A stretch of 64,000 nt of DNA. It comes from Zhengitettix transpicula. Taxonomy: Eukaryota > Arthropoda > Insecta > Orthoptera > Tetrigidae. A model generated the notes under the pieces. That model was given only the letters and a program-made list of their open reading frames with translations, made no database searches and was not told the origin of the DNA. Shown piece by piece: positions 12,665 through 23,787 of the stretch (position 1 is the first letter of the stretch; each line of letters starts with the position of its first letter). The position numbers and the translations under genes were made by a program. The stretch is taken from the NCBI GenBank assembly GCA_037074705.1, contig CM073591.1, positions 36,932,587-36,996,586 on the forward strand. Reading direction: 5' to 3'.

Positions 12665-15052
12665 TTTTTAATACAGTGTTACAGTTTATATGAGAAATGT
12701 TCATTCACTGGATACTTCACCCCAGCAGCTTCCGAAGCTCACGTTTTACTGATAAATGTGATCAGTTTATTACAATAATAATAGCGGCTATTGTTATAAT
12801 TATTTGTAAAGAAGAAAGCAAAGCTCTGTGCTGATATTAGCCTCGAGCCTCGGCATTGCAGTCTTTCTATCAGCAACGATAAAGACCGAAAAACATTGTG
12901 TGCACTTATATACGAATGAGAAAAATTATTCTACAGTGTGTGTCTGTGTGTGTTTGGATCACGATAAGCCCGAGGCACTCGTTGCTTGTTCTGCTAAATG
13001 CAATCTTCTCTGTATCAGACTTTTGCTGCGATCAATCGCTCATTCCTACTTCAAAACGTGTCAAAAGATTTCCTGTAACTGAGGTTAAACAAAATTTATA
13101 TATAAACCTGTACATGGAAATTTTGAAATTGTCAATAAATATTACCAATACAATGGAGGTTAATTTTTGTTTCTTACAACTCTGAATTGTCTATATTCCC
13201 TATTTAATTAGTGTTTAAACGTGTTTCATATACTAAAGTAATGTAACTTTTTTTTTATCTTTTCCTAGGTGACATAACTTCGGGTGTCCATTAACAGGAA
13301 TTTTAAGTATTTACGTTTGGTTGTAAGAGAACTATCTCATTATTATTTCATTATTTTATTCTAATTTTTACCTTAATTTTTCCACATGCCATAAATATTT
13401 ACTAATGACGTCTTACTTCATGTTGCAATGTTTTTTAATTTATAAGAATTTGCCTATTATTTTACTACTTTCTCCAGTCCTTTCTGCTTCCAATCGCATA
13501 ACCAGCCAGCTTTGTGCTTTTACCGTATGTTTATTGAATGCAGTCGCCTCCAACGATGCCGTAACAGGTGTACCGTAGAAAGTGTTTTCAATTAATCAAT
13601 CCCTGCTCACCTAAAGCGCTAACAAAATATATTTCCCTTGCACAACAATCGCTATATTGTTTTGCAACGCCCCCCTTTTTAGTGGGTGAAGACGATTTTC
13701 CCTCATAAATCATGAGGGGACCAAACTTGGAAACAATGGCTCGCTTGAGATTCTGTTTAGTTGCGTCTATTTAAAAGTTAGTCCCGCAAAAAGCAACTGC
13801 AGTCAGGCTTGCAGAAAATTTCGTAATTATCTTTGATGAACTATCCGTTAAGGAGGAAATACGATCATTGTTAATGAACTTTAATAGCTGGCCATTAACG
13901 GTCTTTTGTGCGCCGAGGTTAAAGTTTATACGCCGGGGGAACAATGTCACGATAGATAACAAAACAAAATAAAAAAATAATAATATACACAGCGCAAGAC
14001 ACGAACCATCTTAATTAAGCTACCTGAAAAAAAAAAGGATAGTTGGTAAAATCATGCGGACGTTAGTGTGGAAAAGCACGAATTGTGATCACATATACTG
14101 TAACGAAATCAGGGAAAATTTTGACGAGTTTACTGAAATTTGGGTTGTTTAACATTCTTGGATTTTTGGGTGATGTTGACTAATTCAACAATATTCGATT
14201 TTTTGTAATAGCAAATACGCTATCATATATTTTTTATATACAAAAAAGGTGTTAAAGACTATAATCGATTATTAATCCCGCACATTTGGGGAAGAGACTA
14301 TAGAGAAAAGTAGGGGTGAGGATTTTTTTTATGAATTATATTCCGAATGTCCGAAAATTTCCATTCACATCGATTTTCGTGTGTTAAGTAAAAAAAACCA
14401 TTAGTAGATAATTAGTGCTCGGTATTTGACGAGAAATAATTTCATTAGCAGTTCGGAAAGTAAAATAAAGCTGAAGAAGGGGAATAAGAGGGATAAAAGG
14501 ACTGAATATTTAAACTCAGAATAACAAACAAAGATTTCTAGCCCTCGTTTGCGTCAGGAAAACGATTAGCAAATAACAGAATACAAAAGACGCTTTTGCT
14601 TTGTGTATACAAGCAGTTGACTCATTTATTGGTTGTGTAGAAGTGATTGTATAAAATAAATCGGTTTCAAAACTAAGTTCTGAGATTCCTATTATTAACA
14701 GAAGAAATAACCTGAACGTTGTAGATAATAATTTTTTCCCCTTGCCATTTCCTTTCTTTTCAGCCGTATATAATGCATTCTACTGGCAAAACTTGGGTTA
14801 TTGGAAACTTTACTCCGTATCTGATATGGCGACCAGGCTTAGTGCAGGTAAATGTTGGTCGCCTTACACGGGAATGATAAGGCCGAAGTGTCCCTATGAT
14901 AAGTTTGTGTGTCTATGCGTAACTTTGGAAGTAGACTCCACGGCTTATGCTCTGCAGAATCTTTACGTACAACTTGTTGAGTTATTTTGTTACTGAAGCA
15001 TAGTTCTCTCGGGGAACAGACTAGTGATATTATTAAGGGCCGTTTGTGGTAC

Positions 15053-16216
15053 CTTTCTTGGGGATGAGCGACTTGAGCAGCATCACGGCGTTGTCGTCGC
15101 AGGCCCAGGCGTGCATCTTGCGGTAGGAGTCGCGTCCCTTCTCGGTGAGTTTGTCCCAGGGTTTGGGCTTGCTGAGGAGCTCGGACACGGTTCCCTGGGA
15201 CAGACCGAGCACGTACTTGGCGAACAGCCGCTGCCCGATGTTGTTGACGGAGAGGAGTTCCCGCACCCGGCGCGAGATGTGCAGCGTGTCCAGGTTCTGC
15301 GTGGCGTACTTGTCCATGTTGTACCGCAGCATCTCCTGGAGACGCGCCTCCATGGGGTCGCCTTTGGGGATGAGCGACTCTCCCAGCCGACCCACGGCGC
15401 CGTCGTCGCCGAACCGGAAGGGGCTCCGCGGGTCGTCGAAGCGGAAGGGGCTCTTCATGTTATCGTCGCCGCCTCCGCTTCCGCGGAAATAAAGCGGCGT
15501 CCCCGCGGCTCCGGGCGTGCTCACGGGGGGCGGCGGTGGAGGCGGGATCGCCACTACTTCTTCGGGTGGCGTCCTGGGTGGCGGGTTGCCGCCGTTCAGC
15601 AGCTGCTGCTGGAGGTGGTTTCCGGGCGCGTCGGTCGGGGCAGCGCCTCCTACGGGTGACGCGACGCTGGGCGCCGAGCCACTGCTGTTGACTAGGCTGG
15701 GCGACGCGGCGGCTCCCGCGCAGGGGACGGGCGGGCTGGTTCGCGCGGGCGAAGATGCCGGGGGCGGTGGCGCGTCTGGGGAGCGAACGGTGGTTAGGTG
15801 CGTCGGGGGTGGTGCGTGCCCCTGACTCAGGATGGTCCGCTCGAGGGAGCGGCGCCAGTTCGCCACGATCTCCTCGCCCAGGAAGGAGCCGAACGTCTCG
15901 ACGTTCTGCAGCGGGGGCGGGAACAGCATGGCGGCCGCAGCTGCTGCGGCGGCCGTCGACGCTGGAGGCGGCGGCGGAGGTGGAGGAGGAGGGGGCGGAG
16001 GCGGCACGCCTTGCGCCGTGGACGGAACTGTGGAGGAAGGGGGCTGCGGTTGCTGCTGACAGGAGACTGGTGGCGGCGGAGGGGGCGGTGGAGGCGGCGG
16101 CTGCTCGAGGAGCGGCTCGGACAGATGCGGATGGTGGTGCAGATGGGGGTGGTGGTGGTGCTGCTGGATGTGCGGGGCGGTGGAGTTGGCGGTCGTAGAC
16201 GTAGAAGTCGCAACAC
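15053..16216 (-). CDS. ct: cut exon: low-complexity region and CUT DNA-binding repeat 1
   Basis: This is the largest exon, 1,164 bp and about 388 codons, phase 1 in (CCCTTTCCAG acceptor) and phase 1 out (AAAG|GTACCA donor). The first 130 residues are His-, Pro- and Ala-rich, with long proline runs. A conserved island follows, LQNVETFGSFLGEEIVANWR, as in fly Cut. After a further Pro/Ser/Gly-rich stretch comes RLGESLIPKGDPMEARLQEM, LRYNMDKYATQNLDTLHISR and the CUT1 repeat (about 15054-15300) with IGQRLFAKYVLGLSQGTVSE, PKPWDKLTEKGRDSYRKMHA and the end ACDDNAVMLLKSLIPKK. CUT repeats bind DNA through a five-helix fold, and CUT1 here is almost identical to fly CUT1. The exon is GC-rich (CpG, NotI-like GCGGCCGC), unlike the AT-rich introns, and its antisense strand has several long chance ORFs. 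Confidence 0.97.
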
Positions 16217-18757
16217 CTGGAAAGGGAATTACCCCTCTTGGTTTCTGCTGCGCTTGTTGTGACATGTGACTCAATCCAGAGATTCCCAAAGACAATTAAC
16301 CTCAAAAAATATGTTTTGTCACGAACGCAGGCAATTGTACTGCCTCGAAATAATATTCATGAATCTCATTTTTGTCATCAATCCACATTCATAGTTACAA
16401 ACGATACGCTCGAAGCCGTGGAGCATATTCAATGTTAGGCTGATCTAAGGATTACCATACAGCTCTGGTCCGGCCTGGTCCTTAGATGTCTATCTAAACC
16501 TCATAACGCTTTCGCGAAAAACGCATACGAAAACTATTTTATAATAAATTACTGCAGGTATTTATTCGTCGCGTTAAGCAAAAAAGATATACCTGAGTTA
16601 TAAAAGAGACGTTTCGTGTTGGAAACAAGTTGGGAACCCCTGCATTAAAAACTTCTGAGTATTGTAAACAGTAAAAATATATTTTAGAATTGCTTGCCGC
16701 TTAATGGTATCGTCAGCAATAAAACCGAAAAGCAACAAGCGTTACAATACCCCTTTTAAAAATATTTAAACAAACTATATTTTAATGAGGGAAAATATTA
16801 GTTCAGATATTTTGAGTTGTTCTATTCATAACAAATGGAAAACAAATAAAAGAAACCGCGTTATCTAAGATGAGATTCACATGCAAATTTGAGTAGAAAA
16901 AACAACAACTGAAAACAACATACGAAAATTTTTGGGAGTCATCATGCAAGTCTATCCCATCGCTAGACTATAGGGTTTTTTTTTGGGTTGGGTGTTGGGG
17001 AGTCAGACAGCACATATTATATTAGCACAACAATCACAGCAGCAAAACAGGGTCCATAAGTGCGGAATTTTGTGGGTAGGATACAACTCGTCTACAGAGC
17101 TCCAAAAGGGGAGAACGCATTGTTAAAGGGAAGATTTCCAACAAGCAAGGGTTGGCTTAAGCGGGGAGAAGGGGAAACATACACAAGCGAAAATCTCAGT
17201 AAATAAAAAAAAGCGTCCCATCCTGAGCAGGGTGTTGCGCACACGCCATTAAAAAAAGCGAAAATAAACTTAAACTAATAATAACAGTAGTACTAGTAAT
17301 AACATATACGGGACAGGGGACTCAAAACTAGATCTGAAATAACTTATTCGATTCTTTACTTGCAGCATGCAAAAGCCAAATTAAAACAGTCACAGCAAAG
17401 ATAGAGATGTGCAGCGAGACTTGAAAGAGAAACCGCGGAGAAATCGGGTTATCTGCGATCGAATGATGCGGAAGACACGTGGCGCCACCACGGTCGTAAA
17501 TTCTTTCGCAGATAGCCCGAGTATACAACGCCCTGTTCTACTGCGGTTCGTTTCCAGAGTTCACTTCACGATCGCTGCCCTGTATTTTCCGCAATCATTG
17601 CATTCGTAAAACACGGCGATTTCGGAGAAAGTAAACCGTGCGTATCGTTTTAAGTCATTCGCGAGACCACTGACAACTTCGGGTACAGCAGAGGTTATGG
17701 AAACTAGCATTTACATCAATGAAAAATATATATATTTGTGTTTCCTTTAAAACAGTTTTCTCGTTTTTATTTCGTACATAACTATGTAATTTAGCACTAA
17801 TCTACTCGGTGGTTAAATCTACGACCAAAAAAATTATCGCAATTTTCCTCGATTAAAGTAATAAATTTAAAATGCAGTTAATTGTACGAGCTGAATATTT
17901 TTAATATATTTTTCATTATAGCCTAACGGAAGATAAATTGAATATCATAAAAGTTGACCTCATTCAAGTTGTATTCTTTAATTGTCACATTTATCAGTGA
18001 AATAAAATAAAATAAAAATTCTGACAGTGTGTTGTTTTCGAAAATAACTCCAAACAAATGGCTCGATTTGCTGCTGAAACACATCATTACAATCATCGCG
18101 GTCAAAGTTTTGTAAAAACGCAGCATTGGCCGAGTATTTGCAGAAGAAAAACAGCCAAAGTTTTGCCCCATATTACAATTTACTATTCAAGAACAAAAGA
18201 AATTGTTTCAGTCAAGCTCAAATCAAAATCTGTTAATTTACTATTTTTGCTTCCTCAAAGTTTTATTTCTTAGAATGTAGTCGTAAATTATGTCATTGTT
18301 CGAGAGGGGAAATGAAACTAGTTAAATTGGCGTGATAGAAATCGTTTCTACAAGGTTTCCTGAATTAAAATAAGACTTCATTTTCATACTTGAACCCTTT
18401 GTTTACTAAAAAAAACGACAGTTAATAAGAGAATCTGACATCCTATAAAAATAACACTGTACTTATTATAAAAAAACCATTTAATTAATAATTTCTTTGA
18501 TTTTCCCAAAGCTCCCATGAGTTTTTATAAGATGAAAAGAAGCGAATTGTTGCGGAAATCTACAAAAGTTAAATAATTGCCAAAATCTGCAGCCATGAAC
18601 AGAATTACTTTCTTGCAAAACTATGAGACTATTTCAAGCATTCAACTAAAAATCCTCTACGAGGGAAATGTATAGTGTCATGAAAAGGGTTAAGGTCACC
18701 TCAGAGACACTCTAATTCCTCTATTTTTGTTGGTGAAACTTTGTTGCTGGTATGTAC
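16217..18757 (-). other. ct: cut intron, 2.5 kb
   Basis: AT-rich intron (GTACAT donor, CCCTTTCCAG acceptor). The cut reading frame stays open for about 26 codons upstream of the acceptor, with an in-frame ATG at 16265-16263. I see no repeats or other genes. Confidence 0.85.
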
Positions 18758-18873
18758 CTGAGGAGACGTCTGGAGTCTTGACTTCGGCCGTCTGGAGGGC
18801 CTTGGTCCTCTCCAGCATCAGCAGCTCCAGAGGCTTGTCTGCAGAGAGAGGCAGGTCCATGGCCCGGAGCATG
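18758..18873 (-). CDS. ct: cut exon: conserved linker (KPLELLMLERTKAL)
   Basis: This 116-bp exon enters in phase 2 after GGCTTGCAG and leaves in phase 1 at TCAG|GTACAT. It encodes (S)MLRAMDLPLSADKPLELL, then MLERTKALQTAEVKTPDVSS. The counterpart is CUX1 SMEF...[24 protein letters not shown] and fly Cut KFQALLIERTKALAAEALK. It closes the coiled-coil part of the protein and joins the large low-complexity exon. A (TG)n tract lies just upstream of the acceptor and serves as part of its pyrimidine/TG-rich region. The phase match on both sides (2 in, 1 out) supports the boundaries. Confidence 0.9.
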
Positions 18874-19947
18874 CTGCAAGCCAAAACACACACACACATT
18901 ACAATACAGCCACACGACCTTCGATAAAAATTATTTTAACTTTTAATTCGGGCCGGGAAGGCAACCATGTGCGCTTCCTCTTTCCGTATGACCGCAGCTG
19001 ACATCAATGAGGGCGAAATTTACGACCGATGATGACGATGATGATTACTATAGCAGATATATTTTTTTTTTAAAAAAAAGCTATCATAATGGGACGAATG
19101 AACAGGAAGTAGTGGGGACGAAATCGGGTTGGTTGAATTTTTTTCTCGCGTGTTTATTTTTTTTTTTGCCGAACTTTATCCTGACGATCGGCCATGAGAG
19201 TTGTCTGATATCAGAACCGTGACGATTTAATTGCTGGGAGAATACCACTGCGTCACGTGCCGCTTCCTTCTAGAAAGCTTCGCAAAATCCAGATGAAGAA
19301 TTTCAACTTCACTTGCCACGTGGAAAAAAACAATCCTTGGATCGCATAATTTTTCATACTGTATTCACGTTGGGAATAGCCAAGGTCCTCATATTGGGTC
19401 ACTCAATAAAGCAGCCTTAACACGTCCCGAGGTTGTGTGCAATACATATTGCCCAACCATATTTTCATGTTGGTAATATTTAGGAAACATGTTGAGTGGC
19501 ACTGGTGAATGTTGATGTGCTGATGCAGTGCTTAAAGTGATGGCCAAATAAGGAGGAAAAGGCGTTAACAAATGAAGGAGTGCCTCAACCAGAAATGATG
19601 GAATATACTAATGAGTGTCTGCTAAACAAATATGGAGTAACCGTTTAGAAAATGTTGATCTACATCCATTTCTCACCTTTTAGACAGATATATATATATA
19701 CCACCGTTGTAAATGCTCAAAAAATATATTCGTTTTAAGTATTCTTTGATAATATCATAAGGCTTCTCAGCTAAAGAACATCTCCCTCGTAAGTTTATAA
19801 ATGGAACCGGGAGTCACCTTCACCTTCAAGAAGCAACCCTCAAAACTATCTCCACGTATGCAAGTCACCGAAGCGCTTTGGTGAACAAAAAACGCTTCAG
19901 TAAGGCTTAATGTGGTGTCGTAGATGTCAGTGAGTTGGTGGACTTGC
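18874..19947 (-). other. ct: cut intron with GC donor, 1.07 kb
   Basis: This intron must begin GCAAGT at 19947 to keep the reading frame and ends CTTGCAG at 18874. The donor matches the usual strong consensus of GC-AG introns (AG|GCAAGT). A short TA repeat lies at 19689-19700. Confidence 0.8.
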
Positions 19948-20129
19948 CTGACTTCGCGCTTGAGCTCCTCGTAGTCGCGTTGCTGGTCCAGGCGCGCTTC
20001 CAGACGAGCGATGTGCTGGCGTCGATGTTCCAGCTGCTCTTCCAGGCGCGACACCTGCGCCGCCGACGTCTCCTGGAGCTTCGACAGGTTCGCCTGGAGC
20101 CTCTGCACGTCTTCCAGCAGTTGCGAGAT
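19948..20129 (-). CDS. ct: cut exon: coiled-coil segment ([12 protein letters not shown]...)
   Basis: This 182-bp exon enters in phase 0 after TTCTTCCAG and leaves in phase 2. It encodes [19 protein letters not shown], then QVSRLEEQLEHRRQHIARLEARL and RDYEELKREV. This follows CUX1 [20 protein letters not shown]...QADYEEVKKEL closely, and fly Cut RLEEHLEVKRQHIIRLEARLDKQ. Leucines recur at heptad spacing, consistent with the coiled coil. To join the next exon in frame it must end with the two bases AG of a serine codon at 19948, which makes the intron start GCAAGT, a GC-AG intron. No GT donor nearby restores the phase. The frame stays open past 19948 for about 60 codons, so intron retention would add an unrelated tail. 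Confidence 0.93.
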
Positions 20130-23100
20130 CTGGAAGAAAGTAACGAGCCAATAAGAAATTTGACTTTAAACGGCACCTCGGGGGAAAATGTACTCTTCAA
20201 TTCGTCAACAGAAATTCGAAAAGAAGGTTATGGTTAAAAACAATTCGAAAAAGAATACTCTTGGCTTTAATAAATAATGAAAGAGCTAAAAATAAATAAC
20301 ACTCAACGTTTAGTCATTGCTAATTTTAAACTAATACTCTTAATTTTATTATTGTGAAAAACAAATAGGTTGGACTGGGATCGGCCTAAATCTTGAAATT
20401 GTAATTATCTGCTACAATTAAGACTGTTCTTCCCATTTCGCTGCTCAATTAAAAGCTGATTCGAAACTCTGAGTCTGAATTCAACAGCTTATGAAGAAGA
20501 AAAATAGGTCCTTTTTATGATCGAAACGTCGTTTCCTCCCCCCCGCTTTCACCCATTTACCTTTTGTAAATACCGGGAATATTGATATATATATTTATAC
20601 AATTTAAACGAAAAATATTAGATTAAAATGTAATATGGATATTATTTTATATCTCACATGCACTCATATAGCTTAGATATTTTTTAGAATTTGCATAATT
20701 GGTGCAGCGTCTGTGTAGAATTTACAAGAAAAAGCAATTATCCTTTTTTTTTGTTTCTAGGCTACAATCTGACTTATATCAATATATTCCTTTACCATGG
20801 GCAAGTTGGGTTGAAGTAGGATGTAATTTAATCGCCGTAATAATTATGGTTCCCACAATCGTAAATCTGACTTTACCCAGTTTTCCTTCACAGCAGGATG
20901 ACATAATTGCATTGCATTTAAACGGATCCTATGAAGAAGATATTTTGTCGAACACGAACCTGCTCACTGTCCACTGTGTTGCAAATTAAAGAAACTACAT
21001 TATAGAATACTGGACTATTTCTGCCATGCTATTACTTTAAGCAGCAATTTTAATCTATGTAAATTGTTGGTACGTGAAAGTCCTCAATACGCAATTGGTG
21101 TTTGTGAAATACTCAGTTGCAGTTTGTTAAGTGATTGCATAGTGTTAGTGCATTCGTAGTTGAATGTTAGTTGTTTAACGTGTGCGGTCTTGTCGCGTGA
21201 ACGTATTTAGTAGAAGGCGCACAGGCGTTTTGTCTTAAAGGCGAGGGAGGCGGACGTAGCGATCGATTGAAGCAGATCGAACCGATATAATCAATGGCAC
21301 GACACCTGCTGGCCGTCTTAATTAGAGCCCGGGGGCCTTACTTTTGCACAATAACTCACGAGATAACACGGGCGCATGAGCTACTTGCTAGTCTCACACA
21401 CACACACACACGCGAAAAAAAAGAAGCGAGAGAGAGGGTCTGGTGACCGTTAAGGGAGCGATATGGCTATTGAGCCCCGAAGGGGGTGAGAGAGACAACA
21501 GACACAGACGCGCAAGCGGGGGACGAGGAGCAGGGTATTTTGCAAATGGAACAGATTTTGAACGTCAAACTCCCTCCACCTTCCCTCGGCTTTTTCTCCG
21601 GCGACCGAAACCCTTTATATTCTCCCTCTGCTCGCCTCCGCCGCCTCCTCCTCCTCCTCCTGCACGCCACGGCGCTTGCTGTTTTTTTGTTATTTTCAGC
21701 CACCGGACAAAATCACTCATTTTCTTTTCCATCCCCCTTCGCGCGCCCGCCCTCCTATCACTTCCTCCTGGCTTCCCTACCTCCCTGCCCAATCGTTATT
21801 CCAGCTTTGCGTCATTTCCCAGACATGACAGAAAAGTAACTGGACGTCACGGCGATGTCTCCTCGCTCTCTCTCCCTCTCTTTTATTTTTTTCCCCCGTT
21901 TGTTTGTCCCATCGCAGGCAGCGTCCGAGCTTTTTCTTTCTCCTCCGAAGGCCTGGCTATCTTAACGCGCGGACCGCACAATTGCCCGGCTTATTTCTGC
22001 TAATTTAGTTTGGCGCACGCGCCTTCGTGTTTCCCCAAAACACACACACACACACACGCGCGCGCGGACGCTTCTCTCTCTGAAGGGGGGTTACGAAGAG
22101 GGATAAAACGAAAACACTTGAAATTACGTCATTTACAAGCAAAGTAAACAGACGCGTCTGCGGTGTTAATTGCCAGAATGATTTGAAAGTATGATGCAAA
22201 CAGTGGTAGTTCCTCTGATGGCAGCCAATCAATTTGCTACGGACCCTATTTATTTTTTTTCGTTTTTTTAGTCTTTCTCTCGTCCTCTTCTCCCAGGACA
22301 TAGAGCTGTAGTCTTGTTCTCTTAGGCCGACGCACCAACACCGGAACAGCCACTGGACCACTCTCTGTGTCTGTGCAAATGAGGCTATCAGTATTCAACC
22401 GAACCCTTTATACGGCCTGCAACCCTTAAAAAGATCCGAACGACGTTTCTGACCAACACCCTCACGGGTTGCCGACTCTTAAGGCGGAAGAGTCGTTGGC
22501 CACGCCCCCCACTCCTTTTTCCACCCCACTTCAAGTCACAACTTGGCGAAAATATTTGAGAGTAACCTTCAACGGAAACGCCGACACACTTCAAACGGAC
22601 TTCATCCCTTGAAAAGAATTTCTCCTGATGACTAATTCAAATGGACTTGGAACTATGGGAAAGAATAAAAAATTTTGTACGAGAAATTTAAGCCAGGCGT
22701 TTCTGAATTGAAGTATTGATGACGATATTATATCAAATGGAACTTTATTCAATAACATGCTGAGCAGTGACCACACACCAAGAGGTGGTACGCAGGTTCA
22801 GTTAATTCGGTGCTTTGTTAATATTGTATGGATTTGGGTGTGGTTAGAAAACAAAAAGGCAAGCCCAGGTTGGCACAAATTATTTTCATAATTTCACAAA
22901 ATATTACAGAATAAGGAAAAAGTGCTTACATCCAGTCTAAGCGGTTGAAAAAAATCGGGTTATTTATTGTGCACATAATTGCTAAAAACAATTACGAAAC
23001 GAGACCATTTTTTGCTGCGTATCGACTGCAAAACTAACAGCTATCGCCCTACCACCCCAGGGAAATACTTTTTTTTTTTAGTATTCGATGGAACCCTTTG

Positions 23101-23745
23101 TAAAGTAGAGCCCTTACACGAGGGTGTTGTTCGATTCTAAAATTCTGTTACGAAATGAGACAGCGAATAACCACTCCCGCAGCCGTGAGTTATCTCAGGA
23201 GAACAATACCCCTCTTTGCTCAGAGGGTTGGATCAGGTAGGGGAAGGAGAATCTGCAGGAGAAGACGAACAGGTGGAACGTATTCTAAGCCCACGAGGTA
23301 ACCCGTCAGTCCCTAATTTTCCTCAGAAATGAAGCCTGGAGGCCACTCTTCCATTCAATCGTCTGCTAACAGAAAAAATGCTCAGGAGTTGTATCTGGGT
23401 CAGTTCGAATGAAATTCCCGGAAAACGTAGGGTCACAATATCTTACCGGAGAAAAAGAAAAAACGGTGTTAGTGTGAAGTGTGGTGTGGGAATGTATTGC
23501 TTCGACTCAAGTATCGGTAGAATTTCTGGTATGACGTCCATGGTAACAGTACAAAAATAACGGTTGCATGAGAATCGAAGAATGGAACTGTTGCGGACTT
23601 CTAACCACGTGACCACAACATATTAAGAGTTTTACTTATGGTAAACTTTGAGACAGAGTTCGAGAAACTAGGTCAGGGTCCTCTACTTATTTCCCCTTTC
23701 CTGAGAAAACGCTTGCTTGCAGGAGAAAAGCAGCAAATGGCAAAG

Positions 23746-23787
23746 CCCTGCTGACGTTTCGGTGACATCCGCGACATTGTCTTCAGG
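23746..23787 (-). ncRNA. Hammerhead-like ribozyme core in a Penelope-type fragment
   Basis: The minus strand reads CCTGAAGACAATGTCGCGGA, then TGTCACCGAAACGTCAGCAG. It has CTGAAGA and GAAAC separated by about 19 nt that can form a short stem-loop. The arrangement matches the core of minimal hammerheads in Penelope-like elements. Stem III and the cleavage site are uncertain, so activity is unknown. Confidence 0.4.

Larger units (their letters stand above)
4098..15052 (-). other. ct: cut intron between CUT1 exon and linker exons, about 11 kb
   Basis: Mostly AT-rich DNA without conserved coding exons apart from the candidates listed separately. GC-richer patches lie at 6.75-6.95, 8.3-8.8, 10.4-11.3 and 11.5-11.8 kb. 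A palindromic element lies at 9.88-10.03 kb, a CA microsatellite at 10839-10854, and a protein-like minus-strand block at 12.48-12.66 kb. ORFs such as 7366-7989 (plus) have no recognisable product and a biased Arg/Lys composition, so I treat them as chance. Confidence 0.75.

Noticed and set aside
15024..16262. Several long plus-strand ORFs (up to 211 aa) and off-frame minus ORFs over the CUT1 exon
   Set aside because: They are shadows of the GC-rich cut exon; they are Arg/Gly/Ala-biased and match no family, while the 420-codon minus frame contains the CUT repeat.
20699..20989. Plus-strand ORF after a good TTTTGTTTCTAG acceptor-like site
   Set aside because: The peptide matches nothing I know and there is no partner exon or donor in phase; acceptor-like tracts are common in T-rich DNA.
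21443..22003. 186-aa Pro/Phe/Ser-rich plus-strand ORF
   Set aside because: It follows pyrimidine-rich, CpG-rich sequence; composition explains the open frame and no motif is seen.
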